64,000 bases of DNA from contig NZ_CP084560.1 of assembly GCF_021789175.1 (NCBI RefSeq), positions 4,092,001 through 4,156,000 on the forward strand, given 5' to 3'. Position 1 is the stretch's first letter, and each line of letters begins with the position of its first letter. Source of the DNA: Arthrobacter sp. FW306-2-2C-D06B. GTDB taxonomy: Bacteria; Actinomycetota; Actinomycetes; Actinomycetales; Micrococcaceae. A program made the position numbers and the translations under genes. Below are positions 1 through 8,016 of this stretch, piece after piece. The notes beneath the pieces were generated by a model that was not told the DNA's origin, did no database searches, and saw only the letters and a program-made list of their open reading frames with translations.

Positions 1-117
1 GGCCCCGGATCGTGGCGGATCAATGTTGCCGATTCCCGGGAACGCGCCGTGACGAGTCCCGAGGGCCAACACGCCACCACGATCGACAGCGTGCTCCGGG
101 CCACCCGGACCTCCTAG
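1..117 (+). CDS. C-terminal end of an unidentified protein (5' end outside window)
   Basis: Frame 1 is open from the first base and ends at a TAG at 115-117, giving 38 C-terminal residues that finish in ...SVLRATRTS. Third codon positions are almost all G or C, which is what real genes here look like. The gene would converge on the MFS gene that ends at 129. Too little is visible to name a family. A chance open frame in high-GC DNA cannot be excluded. Confidence 0.4.
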   Translation, partial: GPGSWRINVADSRERAVTSPEGQHATTIDSVLRATRTS

Positions 118-157
118 GCCGGCACGTCCTAGGCCCGCACGTCCTGGGCCCGCACGT
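113..157. repeat. 15-bp tandem repeat spanning two convergent stop codons
   Basis: Three 15-bp units start at 113, 128 and 143, with consensus CCTAGGCCCGCACGT. The CCTAGG of unit 1 supplies the TAG of the plus-strand frame (115-117). The CCTAGG of unit 2 supplies the TAG of the minus-strand MFS gene (129-131). Unit 3 carries CCTGGG instead and is coding, so the MFS tail contains a repeated DVRA peptide. Confidence 0.8.
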
Positions 158-1613
158 CGTCCGCCTCGGCGGCGCGGTGCGGCTCGGCGTCGCCCGCACG
201 TCCCGCACCAGAAGGCCGCCGGGCCGCAACCCGCGGCGCAATGATGAGTCCGACGACGGCGATCACCGACGTCAGCGCGAACACCCCCGCGAAGGAGGCC
301 GCCGTCGTCGTCAGCGCACTGAAGACGAGACCCGTCACGGCGAGCGAGAGAGCTCCGCCAAGGGAATCGGAGATGGACATTGCCGAACTGTTGAAGCCTT
401 GGTCCTCCGGTTTGGAAAGGGCCAGGGTCATGACGCTCAGCCGCGGGTACATCAGGCCCATCCCGGCGCCCGCGAACAGCCAGCCCGCAATCGCCACCGC
501 GGCGGGCCACGAAAACACCGTGGTCACGAGGACAATGACCACCGAACCGAGCACTAGCGCCGACCCAATCCTGACCGCTGGGGCATTGCCAAGCCGGGAA
601 CCCATCCGCCCCTGTACGGCGGACGCCGCCGCCCAGGCAATCGCCGATCCCGTCAACGCAAGTCCGGCGAATGCCGGGGTGAACGAGTACCGCTCCGTGA
701 GGAGGTAGGGCACGTAAACCTCGGTACCGAAGAACGCGGCAGAAGCGACTCCGCGCATGAGGATGACGCTCGGCAGTCCGCGGTGCGCGCCGAGCGTGCC
801 GCGCGGAACCAGCGGCCGTACTGCCAGCATTGCGACGACCAGCGCGACGCCGGCAATCACCCAACCGACGCCAGGCACCTGGCCGGAGAGGTTCAGGCCG
901 AGAACCGCAAGGGCTGCGAGCGCGGCCCACCCCATGCGGCCGAAGGCCCAGGGAACGCCGGCGCCTTGGGGCTTTGCCTCGCCGGCGCCCGCCTTCGGGG
1001 AGCCTGTGTCCCGCGCGTCCGGTGAGGAACGCATGCCCCGCATCGCGGGGAGGATCATTGCCAAGGCCGGAATCACGAGGCCCACGACGCCGAGGAAAAC
1101 CCAGTGCCAGCTGCTCAACTGGGCAACCACGCCGGCGGCGAAGGGACCGATCATCGACGGAACGACCCATGCCGCCGAGAACGCGGCAAAGACTTGGGCA
1201 TGTAATCTCGCGGGGTACACCCGGGCGATCACCACATACAGCGCCACGGTCATTGCGCCGCCGCCGAGGCCTTGGACCAGCCTGCCGGCCACGAGAATCG
1301 GCATGGAAACCGCAGTACCGGCGATGAGGAGCCCCGCCGCGAACAGCGCCACGGAGGCGTACAGGGGGGCGGATGGACCACGCCTGTCGGCCCAGTTCCC
1401 TGCGGCCACCATCCCGATCACGCCAGTGGCGAGCGGCCCGGCGAACGCCAAAGCATAGAGTCCGGCACCGTCGAGCTCGCGGCTCACCAACGGCATGATG
1501 GTGGTGACGGCCATGGACTCGAAAGCTGCAAGGAAGACCAACGCGCAGGCACCCGCGGTCGCCAGGAGATAGGGGCGTTGCAGTATGCCTGCTGTTGCGT
1601 CGTGGCTTGTCAT
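129..1613 (-). CDS. MFS transporter (drug/metabolite exporter type)
   Basis: A 494-residue membrane protein of the major facilitator superfamily, probably a proton-coupled exporter in the cytoplasmic membrane. The N-terminal helix is followed by a loop with NWADRRG, the MFS motif A pattern between helices 2 and 3. GRLVQGLGGGAM and a later GPFAAGVV segment recall motif C of antiporters. Length and hydrophobic segments fit 12-14 helices. A GGAGG lies immediately before the ATG, unusually close, but no better in-frame start is visible. It is divergent from the phosphoesterase operon at 1766. The hydrophilic C-terminus was extended by a 15-bp DNA repeat. The substrate cannot be told from sequence. 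Confidence 0.85.
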   Translation of the reverse strand: MTSHDATAGILQRPYLLATAGACALVFLAAFESMAVTTIMPLVSRELDGAGLYALAFAGPLATGVIGMVAAGNWADRRGPSAPLYASVALFAAGLLIAGTAVSMPILVAGRLVQGLGGGAMTVALYVVIARVYPARLHAQVFAAFSAAWVVPSMIGPFAAGVVAQLSSWHWVFLGVVGLVIPALAMILPAMRGMRSSPDARDTGSPKAGAGEAKPQGAGVPWAFGRMGWAALAALAVLGLNLSGQVPGVGWVIAGVALVVAMLAVRPLVPRGTLGAHRGLPSVILMRGVASAAFFGTEVYVPYLLTERYSFTPAFAGLALTGSAIAWAAASAVQGRMGSRLGNAPAVRIGSALVLGSVVIVLVTTVFSWPAAVAIAGWLFAGAGMGLMYPRLSVMTLALSKPEDQGFNSSAMSISDSLGGALSLAVTGLVFSALTTTAASFAGVFALTSVIAVVGLIIAPRVAARRPSGAGRAGDAEPHRAAEADDVRAQDVRA

Positions 1614-1671
1614 CCTCCCAGCCTAGAAGGCCAAACGAGCTTGGGGCCACCCGTAAAATCCATTCAAGTGA

Positions 1672-1693
1672 TTAACGTTCACCTGAAATTAAC
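1672..1693 (+). promoter_or_regulatory. possible PHO-box-like direct repeat
   Basis: TTAAC (1672), TTCAC (1678) and TTAAC (1689) occur together. The last two are spaced 11 bp apart, the period of the GTTCACC-type direct repeats bound by actinobacterial PhoP. The site lies about 75-95 bp upstream of two secreted phosphoesterase genes, a typical phosphate-starvation target. The second unit matches the consensus poorly, so this is a weak call. Confidence 0.3.
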
Positions 1694-1765
1694 TCTCGGC
1701 AAACACTGAACTAAATAGCCAACTATCGGTTGTTCCCGTAATCATTCCGTGATGCACTGCTTGGC

Positions 1766-3031
1766 GTGAACTTCACAAGACGCAACTTCCTGTCAGTTGC
1801 CGGATCTGCCACGGCCGCGACGCTTATCAGCGGCGCCTCCGCGGGGACCGCGCCTGCCGTAACCGCCCTCCCCCAACCCGGCACCTCGGGCATAGACCAC
1901 ATCATTGTGGTGATGATGGAAAACCGCTCCTTCGACCACTTCCTTGGGTGGATGCCTGGCGCGGACGGAAAGCAGGCCGGGCTGACGTTCGTTGACCGCT
2001 ACGGGATCCCCCACACAACACACCACCTGACGGACTACCAGGGCTGCGGGCATCCCGACCCTGATCATTCCTATGAGGGCGGCCGGATCCAGTACAACAA
2101 CGGCAAGAACGATGGCTGGCTGCGGGCAGGCGAGAATGATGAATTCGCCGTCGGATACTACGATTCAAGCGACCTCGACTTTTGGCGCCAAGCTGGTCCC
2201 GACTGGACTGTCTGCGACCGTTATTTCGCAGCCACCCTGGCCGAAACGTATCCGAACCGCTTCTATCAGCACTCGGCGGCGACCGACAGGCTCCATAACT
2301 CGACCGTCACCAGCACCATGCCCACGATTTGGGACCGCTTGGCAGCGGCCGGGGTGCAGGGAAAGTACTACTACGGCGACATTCCCTTCACCGCCCTATG
2401 GGGAACCAAGTACCTCGGAATCTCCAGGCCCTACGCTGAGTTCCTCAGCGATTGCAGTTCCGGCAAACTCCCCTCGGTGTCCTTCGTGGATCCCCGCTTC
2501 ACGGATGAGTCCAGCGGAACCTCCGGCGATGACCACCCGCACGCCGACATCCGCTCGGGCGAGCTGTTCTTAGCGGAGGTCTACAACGCCGTGACCAAGA
2601 GCCCGAACTGGGCGAACACCATGCTGGTGGTCAACTACGACGAGTGGGGCGGGTTCTACGACCACGTGCCACCCGAAACAGCACCGGACAGCAATCCAGA
2701 CACCGCCCGGCGCGGTTTCCGCGTACCGTCCATGGTCATTTCTCCGCGCGCCCGAAGGCAATACGTGGCACACAATACCTACGACCACACCTCAATCTTG
2801 AAGGCCATCGAGTGGCGCTGGGGGCTTCAACCGCTGACGCCGCGGGACAACGCCGCCCGCAACATCGCCGAAGTGCTCGATTTCCAATCAGCGCCCAATC
2901 TGGCCGCACCGACGTACCTCGTGCCGCCCTATGTCGCCGGACCGGCATGCTCCCCGGTCGGACCGCCGGCGGAAGAAGAGTGGGCCGGCTTGAAACAGAA
3001 AGCACTCGCGGACGGATGGATCCTGCCATGA
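1766..3031 (+). CDS. secreted phospholipase C / phosphoesterase family protein
   Basis: A 421-residue member of the phosphoesterase family that includes non-specific phospholipase C and AcpA. The N-terminus carries a twin-arginine signal (TRRNFLSVAGSA) followed by a small hydrophobic stretch, so export of the folded protein is expected. Family motifs are present: MENRSFDHFLGWM near residue 50, the nucleophile region of the family, and DEWGGFYDHVPPE near residue 290, a metal-binding Asp/His region. The GTG start is the only in-frame start after an upstream stop at 1739. The stop overlaps the ATG of the next phosphoesterase, so the two are co-transcribed. Likely role is releasing phosphate from phospholipids or organic phosphates outside the cell. 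Confidence 0.85.
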   Translation: MNFTRRNFLSVAGSATAATLISGASAGTAPAVTALPQPGTSGIDHIIVVMMENRSFDHFLGWMPGADGKQAGLTFVDRYGIPHTTHHLTDYQGCGHPDPDHSYEGGRIQYNNGKNDGWLRAGENDEFAVGYYDSSDLDFWRQAGPDWTVCDRYFAATLAETYPNRFYQHSAATDRLHNSTVTSTMPTIWDRLAAAGVQGKYYYGDIPFTALWGTKYLGISRPYAEFLSDCSSGKLPSVSFVDPRFTDESSGTSGDDHPHADIRSGELFLAEVYNAVTKSPNWANTMLVVNYDEWGGFYDHVPPETAPDSNPDTARRGFRVPSMVISPRARRQYVAHNTYDHTSILKAIEWRWGLQPLTPRDNAARNIAEVLDFQSAPNLAAPTYLVPPYVAGPACSPVGPPAEEEWAGLKQKALADGWILP

Positions 3032-4179
3032 CCTTCAAAACCTTCGCCATTTCCAGGATGCGGCTCGGATTAGCAGCGCTGATGGTCGTCCTGCTCGGCG
3101 CCTCCTGCATCGCCTTCGGATTGCAGCAGACGGAAGCACAAGCCAGCGAACCCCAGACCGTCCAGAGCACCGGATATCTTCCGGGAGCCAAGCATGTGTT
3201 CGTGATCAATCTCGAAAACAAGGGCTACGACGCCACATGGGGACCGGGTTCGGCGGCACCGTATCTTTCCACGACGCTGCGCAACCAGGGCGTCCTGCTG
3301 AACCAGTACTTCGGCACGGCACACAACTCGCAGCCGAACTACGTCGCCCAGATCTCCGGTCAAGGCCCCAACCCTCAGATGCAGGCCGATTGCCAGACGT
3401 ACTCTCCGTTCGCCAAGACGGGAACGGCAGCTCCGGGCCAGGCCGTTGGGGACGGCTGTGTCTTCCCCGCCGATGTGCCCACGGTGGCCGGCCAATTGAC
3501 CGCAGCAGGGAAGACCTGGAAGGGCTACATGGAGGACATGGGCACGCCGTGCCGCCACCCGGCCCTCGGCGCACCGGATGACACCCAGAAGGCAAAGGTC
3601 GGGGACCAGTATGCAGCCCGCCACAACCCCTTTGTCTACTTCGCGGGGATCACGGGATCACCGGACTGTGCGAAGAACGATGTGGACCTCGGAGCCCTGA
3701 AGACCGATCTTGCTTCGGTCTCCACCACGCCCAACCTGTCCATGATCACGCCGAACCTTTGCCACGACGGGCACGATTCCCCTTGCGTTGACGGACAGCC
3801 CGGCGGTCTGAGCAGCGCGGATGCATGGCTGAAGCAGTACGTTCCGCTGATCACCTCGTCGCCCGCGTTCCGCCAGGACGGTGTTTTGGTGATCACCTTC
3901 GACGAATCCGACAGCCCCCAGTCGGATGCCTCGGCGTGCTGCGGCGAAGGTCCTGGACCCAATTCCCCGCTTCCCGGGATCGTTGGACAGGGCGGCGGCC
4001 GGGTCGGCGCTTTGGTCATCTCCCCCTTCACCAAGGGCGGCACGTGGTCTACCACGCCCTACAACCACTACAGCCTGCTTGCCAGCATTGAAGACACCTT
4101 CGGCCTCCCGTACCTCGGATACGCAGGCGCTCCGGGACTGAACCGCTTCGGACTCGACGTCTACAACGCCGGCCTCTAG
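3028..4179 (+). CDS. secreted phosphoesterase (acid-phosphatase-like)
   Basis: A 383-residue second phosphoesterase, translationally coupled to the first by an ATGA overlap. An in-frame extension back to 2644 exists but lies inside the upstream gene and has no support. Residues 1-40 form a Sec-type signal peptide (basic start, LGLAALMVVLLGASCIAFG core). The mature part begins GAKHVFVINLENKGYDATWG, the metal/nucleophile motif of the family with Asn in place of Arg, and includes NYVAQISGQGPN and later VLVITFDESD near residue 290. Cysteines in the mature protein could form disulfides. Function is inferred as extracellular phosphatase or phosphodiesterase; substrate unknown. Confidence 0.8.
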   Translation: MTFKTFAISRMRLGLAALMVVLLGASCIAFGLQQTEAQASEPQTVQSTGYLPGAKHVFVINLENKGYDATWGPGSAAPYLSTTLRNQGVLLNQYFGTAHNSQPNYVAQISGQGPNPQMQADCQTYSPFAKTGTAAPGQAVGDGCVFPADVPTVAGQLTAAGKTWKGYMEDMGTPCRHPALGAPDDTQKAKVGDQYAARHNPFVYFAGITGSPDCAKNDVDLGALKTDLASVSTTPNLSMITPNLCHDGHDSPCVDGQPGGLSSADAWLKQYVPLITSSPAFRQDGVLVITFDESDSPQSDASACCGEGPGPNSPLPGIVGQGGGRVGALVISPFTKGGTWSTTPYNHYSLLASIEDTFGLPYLGYAGAPGLNRFGLDVYNAGL

Positions 4180-5240
4180 GCCGGGCCCGCTGCCGCGGTC
4201 GGCACGACGGCGGCGGTCGGTACGACGGCGGCGGTCGGTACGACGGCGCCGGTCGCCGTCGAGTCGGGGTTCAGCATCCAGCCGACCCGCTTCGCCGTGC
4301 TGAGCATGACGACACTTTCGACGAGTTCGATCCCGGGAATGCGCTGCTGGATGGCGAGTTCCATCTCCATGACCTCGGCCAGCGAGCGCAGCCACATGAT
4401 GATCACAAAGTTGGTGCTCCCTGTGGTGGAGGCCGTGAACCTGACGTTCCTGACGGCCCGCAGTTCGGCGGCCGCGGCCTCGTGCTGGCCTGCTGGGACA
4501 TTCGCGAACCACTGGCACGTCATGGGGTAGCCGGAGAATTGTTGGGCGATTTCGCAGCGGAAGGACAGCATCCGGCTCGCGAGCACGCGTCCGAGCTGCC
4601 GCTGCACCGTAGCAGGGTGCCGGCCCAGGGCGCGTGCGATTTCCGCTGCGGACGCCCGCCCGTCCCGGGCCAGGAAGGGAAAGAGTGCCATATGGCTCTC
4701 CGGCAATGGGGTGACCTGCGCGTAAGCGGCGGACGGATTGAGCGCTTCCGGCCCGGCGAGGGCGCGCAGCGCCTGCTGCTCCGCCCGGCTGAGGACGTTG
4801 AGCCGCCACGCGTAGCCGCTTGTGTGGATGCGGGTGCAGAGCGAGGTCCGGTACTTGGTGAGTCCCCGGATTTCCTTGAGCTGGGGCAATAGCCGGCTGC
4901 TGAACTCACTCAGGTCTTGGGTGATCACGGTGAGCATGAGGTCACGATTGCTGGCCGCCTCCTCAACCGTGATGATCTCCGGAATCGCTGCGAGCGCGGC
5001 CGTGACCTCGGGCCTGAGGTGCATTTCGCAGTCCACGTCCAACAGGGCGAGGCAGGCATGTTTGGGGTCGCCCATGAGGTGCGCAGTGGTCCAGGCGGCT
5101 CCGGACTCGCGCAGGCGGTCCCAGCGAGAGGCCAACGTGGTGGCGTGAACGTCCAGGACCTGGGCGGCGTCGGACCAACTGATCCGTGGCGAGATCTGGA
5201 GGGCGTTGATCAGCCGAAGATCCTCTTCGCTGAGTTCCAT
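4176..5240 (-). CDS. Lrp/AsnC-family regulator, double-length
   Basis: At 354 residues this is about twice a normal Lrp/AsnC protein. It has two helix-turn-helix units, at about 1-50 (SEEDLRLINALQISPRISWSDAAQVLDVH) and near 175-220 (DGRASAAEIARALGRHPATVQRQLGR), each followed by a ligand-binding-like region. The ATG at 5240 has an AGGAGAG ribosome site. Upstream in-frame codons belong to the intergenic region. It is divergent from an M20 amidohydrolase and MHS transporter, which it probably regulates in response to their substrate. The C-terminus is a repeated AVVPTA tail encoded by an 18-bp DNA repeat. Its stop codon overlaps that of the convergent phosphoesterase in a shared CTAG. Confidence 0.85.
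   Translation of the reverse strand: MELSEEDLRLINALQISPRISWSDAAQVLDVHATTLASRWDRLRESGAAWTTAHLMGDPKHACLALLDVDCEMHLRPEVTAALAAIPEIITVEEAASNRDLMLTVITQDLSEFSSRLLPQLKEIRGLTKYRTSLCTRIHTSGYAWRLNVLSRAEQQALRALAGPEALNPSAAYAQVTPLPESHMALFPFLARDGRASAAEIARALGRHPATVQRQLGRVLASRMLSFRCEIAQQFSGYPMTCQWFANVPAGQHEAAAAELRAVRNVRFTASTTGSTNFVIIMWLRSLAEVMEMELAIQQRIPGIELVESVVMLSTAKRVGWMLNPDSTATGAVVPTAAVVPTAAVVPTAAAGPA
4201..4254. repeat. 18-bp in-frame tandem repeat (AVVPTA tail)
   Basis: Three consecutive 18-bp units starting at 4201, 4219 and 4237, consensus GGTACGACGGCGGCGGTC on the plus strand, encode a hexapeptide repeat at the C-terminus of the Lrp-type regulator. Units differ by only one or two bases, which suggests recent slippage. 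Confidence 0.85.
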
Positions 5241-5383
5241 CAGCGATCCTCTCCTAGGTGATGCATGATTCCTGTTAATTCTGGCATGGTCCTGAATTTT
5301 TTCATGGCTTTTGAAGATTGTGAGGCGAGTCACTTCACAATGGCTATGGATACCTACCAATCGTTCAGGAAACAGGAGAACAA

Positions 5384-6616
5384 ATGTCGATCGCTTCGGA
5401 CGCCAAAGAGATGCAAGGAGAAATCGCCCGGTTCCGTCACGAGCTCCACCAGGAACCGGAAATCGGCCTGGACCTCCCGCGCACCCAGGAAAAGGTGCTC
5501 AAGGCCCTCGACGGACTCCCGTACGAAATCACCCTTGGCGAGAGCACGACGTCGGTCACCGCGGTCTTGCGCGGCGGCGCGCCCGGTGCGCTTGGCGCGG
5601 AACCAGCCCGGAAGCCGGCTGTGTTGCTCCGCGCCGACATGGACGGCCTTCCCGTCCAGGAGCGCACCGGCGTCGAGTTCTCCTCGAAGATCGACGGCGC
5701 CATGCACGCCTGCGGCCACGACCTCCACACCTCCATGCTCGCCGGAGCTGCAACCCTGCTGGCCGAGCGACGCGATCAGCTAGCAGGCGACGTGGTGCTG
5801 ATGTTCCAGCCGGGCGAAGAAGGCTTCGACGGCGCGGGCCACATGATCCGCGAAGGCGTCCTGGACGCCGCAGGCCGCCGTGTTGACGCGGCGTACGGCA
5901 TGCATGTCTTCTCCTCCCTGGAGCCGTATGGCCAGTTCTGCACCAAGCCGGGCGTGATGATGAGCGCCTCCGACGGGCTCTTCGTCACGGTCCTCGGTGC
6001 CGGCGGTCACGGCTCGGCGCCGCATGCGGCCAAGGACCCCGTCACTGCGGCCGCGGAAATGGTGACAGCGCTGCAGGTCATGATCACGCGGCAGTTCAAC
6101 ATGTTCGATCCCGTAGTCCTGACCGTGGGCGTACTGCAGGCAGGTACCAAGCGCAACGTCATCCCCGAATCCGCGCGTTTCGAAGCCACCATCCGCACGT
6201 TCTCCGAAGCCTCCCGCGACCGGATGATGACCGCGATTCCCCAGCTCCTCAAGGGCATTGCCTTGGCGCACGGCCTGGAGGTGGACGTCGACTACCGCGG
6301 CGAATACCCCATGACCGTCACTGACGAGGACGAAACCCACACCGCCGAGAACGTCATCTCGGACATGTTCGGCGATTCCCGGCTCTCACGCTGGGCCACC
6401 CCGATCAGTGGCTCGGAAGATTTCTCCAGGGTCCTGGCCGAAGTTCCGGGAACCTTCGTGGGCCTCAGCGCCGTACCGCGGGGCGTGGACCACACCACCT
6501 CACCGTTCAACCACTCCCCGTACGCCACCTTCGACGACGGCGTACTGTCCGACGGCGCGGCGCTCTACGCAGAGCTCGCGGTTTCCCGCATCGCCATCCT
6601 TGCCGCCGGCAACTAA
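5384..6616 (+). CDS. M20D-family amidohydrolase (N-acyl amino acid / hippurate hydrolase type)
   Basis: A 410-residue zinc or cobalt amidohydrolase expected to cleave an N-acyl or amide bond to release an amino acid in the cytoplasm. Family motifs are clear: ELHQEPEIGLDLPRT near residue 20, LLRADMDGLPVQE near 85, the metal motif MHACGHDLHTSM near 107, and FQPGEEGFDGAG near 145. A dimerisation domain sits in the middle (GHGSAPHAAKDP). The start has an AGGAG site at 6-7 bp. It is followed 27 bp later by an MHS-family symporter and preceded by a divergent double Lrp regulator, the layout of a small uptake-and-hydrolysis operon for an acylated amino acid. Confidence 0.9.
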   Translation: MSIASDAKEMQGEIARFRHELHQEPEIGLDLPRTQEKVLKALDGLPYEITLGESTTSVTAVLRGGAPGALGAEPARKPAVLLRADMDGLPVQERTGVEFSSKIDGAMHACGHDLHTSMLAGAATLLAERRDQLAGDVVLMFQPGEEGFDGAGHMIREGVLDAAGRRVDAAYGMHVFSSLEPYGQFCTKPGVMMSASDGLFVTVLGAGGHGSAPHAAKDPVTAAAEMVTALQVMITRQFNMFDPVVLTVGVLQAGTKRNVIPESARFEATIRTFSEASRDRMMTAIPQLLKGIALAHGLEVDVDYRGEYPMTVTDEDETHTAENVISDMFGDSRLSRWATPISGSEDFSRVLAEVPGTFVGLSAVPRGVDHTTSPFNHSPYATFDDGVLSDGAALYAELAVSRIAILAAGN

Positions 6617-6643
6617 CCACCACCCCAAACCTTGGAGCACGAC

Positions 6644-7936
6644 ATGACCGCTACCGTAGGCTCTTCAGCCACAGTCCAGGTCCACAAGTCCCATCTGCGA
6701 ACCCTCATCGGCACCGGCATCGGCAACGCCGTCGAATGGTACGACTGGGCCATCTACGCCACGTTCTCGCCTTTCATTGCCAGCGCGCTCTTCAGCAGTG
6801 CCGACCCCACCTCCGCGGTCCTCTCCACACTGGCGATCTTCGCCGTCGGATTCGTGGCCCGGCCGTTCGGCGGCTTCGTCTTCGGCTGGATCGGCGACAG
6901 GATCGGCCGCAAGACGTCCATGACGTTCGCCGTCGGCCTCGCAGCCCTCGGCAGCCTGCTGATCGGTATCGCCCCGACATTCCAGGCTGTCGGGGCTTTT
7001 GCCTCCGTCATGCTCCTGGTGGCCCGCCTCATCCAGGGCCTCGCCCACGGTGGCGAGCTGCCGTCGTCGCAGACGTACCTGTCCGAAATGGCCCCCAAGG
7101 AAAAGCGCGGCTTCTGGGCAACCCTCATCTACACCTCCGGCACCGCCGGCATCCTCGCCGGAACTTTGCTGGGCGCCATCCTGACCGGGGTGCTGAGCAA
7201 GGCCGACATGAACGCCTGGGGCTGGCGCGTCCCCTTCCTGGTGGGCGGCGCCCTAGGCATCTACGCCCTGGTCATGCGGGCCAAGATGAAGGAGACCGAG
7301 GCGTTCGAAGCCGAAGCTCCGAAAGAAAAGCGTGAGCCGATGTGGCCGCAGATCGTCAAGTACCGCAAGCAGGCCCTACAGGTGATCGGGCTGACCGTCG
7401 GCCTCACCGTTGTCTACTACATCTGGGGCGTCGTGGCGCCGAGCTACGCGGCCAGCAGCCTCAAGATGGACCGCGGCGCGGCCCTGTGGGCCGGGGTCAT
7501 CGGCAACATCGCTTTCATTGCGTCGCTGCCGTTCTGGGGCAAGCTGTCCGACCGGATCGGCCGCAAGCCGGTGCTGATCGTGAGTTCCGCCGGCGCGGCG
7601 TTGCTGCACTTCCCCATGACGTGGCTCCTGAAGGATTCCCCGTGGCAGCTGGCCGTTTCGATGTCCGTGATGCTGTTCTTCATTGCCGGCAGCGCCTCGA
7701 TTGTCCCTGCCGTGTACGCCGAGCTCTTCCCGACCAAGATCCGCACCGTGGGCGTCGGCGTCCCGTATTCGATCTGCGTTGCGGTCTTCGGCGGCACGGC
7801 TCCGTACCTGCAGACCTGGCTCGGCAGCATCGGCCAGGCCAACATGTTCAACGTCTACGCCGTGATCCTGCTGGCCATCGGAATCGGGTTCGCCTTCATG
7901 ATCCCGGAAACCAAGGGCAAGGACCTGACACACTAA
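6644..7936 (+). CDS. MHS-family MFS transporter (metabolite:proton symporter)
   Basis: A 430-residue transporter of the metabolite:H+ symporter branch of MFS, which imports organic acids, betaines or shikimate-like compounds. The diagnostic start GTGIGNAVEWYDWAIYATF lies near residue 20, and GWIGDRIGRKTSM near 85 is motif A. Twelve helices are expected. The ATG at 6644 has GGAG seven bases upstream; an in-frame TTG at 6632 is less likely. It sits directly after the M20 amidohydrolase, so it probably imports the acyl-amino acid or related compound hydrolysed there. A large palindrome follows the stop. Confidence 0.88.
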   Translation: MTATVGSSATVQVHKSHLRTLIGTGIGNAVEWYDWAIYATFSPFIASALFSSADPTSAVLSTLAIFAVGFVARPFGGFVFGWIGDRIGRKTSMTFAVGLAALGSLLIGIAPTFQAVGAFASVMLLVARLIQGLAHGGELPSSQTYLSEMAPKEKRGFWATLIYTSGTAGILAGTLLGAILTGVLSKADMNAWGWRVPFLVGGALGIYALVMRAKMKETEAFEAEAPKEKREPMWPQIVKYRKQALQVIGLTVGLTVVYYIWGVVAPSYAASSLKMDRGAALWAGVIGNIAFIASLPFWGKLSDRIGRKPVLIVSSAGAALLHFPMTWLLKDSPWQLAVSMSVMLFFIAGSASIVPAVYAELFPTKIRTVGVGVPYSICVAVFGGTAPYLQTWLGSIGQANMFNVYAVILLAIGIGFAFMIPETKGKDLTH

Positions 7937-7950
7937 CTCCCCCGTTCGGA

Positions 7951-8016
7951 CCCAACTGGCTCGCATTTGTTGTCGTTTTGAGCCCTCATAACGACAACAA
8001 CTGCGAGTCAGTTGGG
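7951..8016. terminator. long palindrome between convergent genes (bidirectional terminator-like, repeat family A)
   Basis: Two 32-nt arms (7951-7982 and 7985-8016) match with three mismatches. They run from CCCAACT to a GTCGTTTTGAG core, then back through CTCATAACGAC to AGTTGGG. The element fills the gap between two convergent transporter genes and ends one base before the minus-strand stop codon. The core GTCGTTTTGAGCCCTCA recurs at 57838, so it belongs to a dispersed family. Confidence 0.85.

Noticed and set aside
2644..3027. 128-residue extension of the second phosphoesterase
   Set aside because: Overlaps the first phosphoesterase out of frame; a clear signal peptide begins at 3028.
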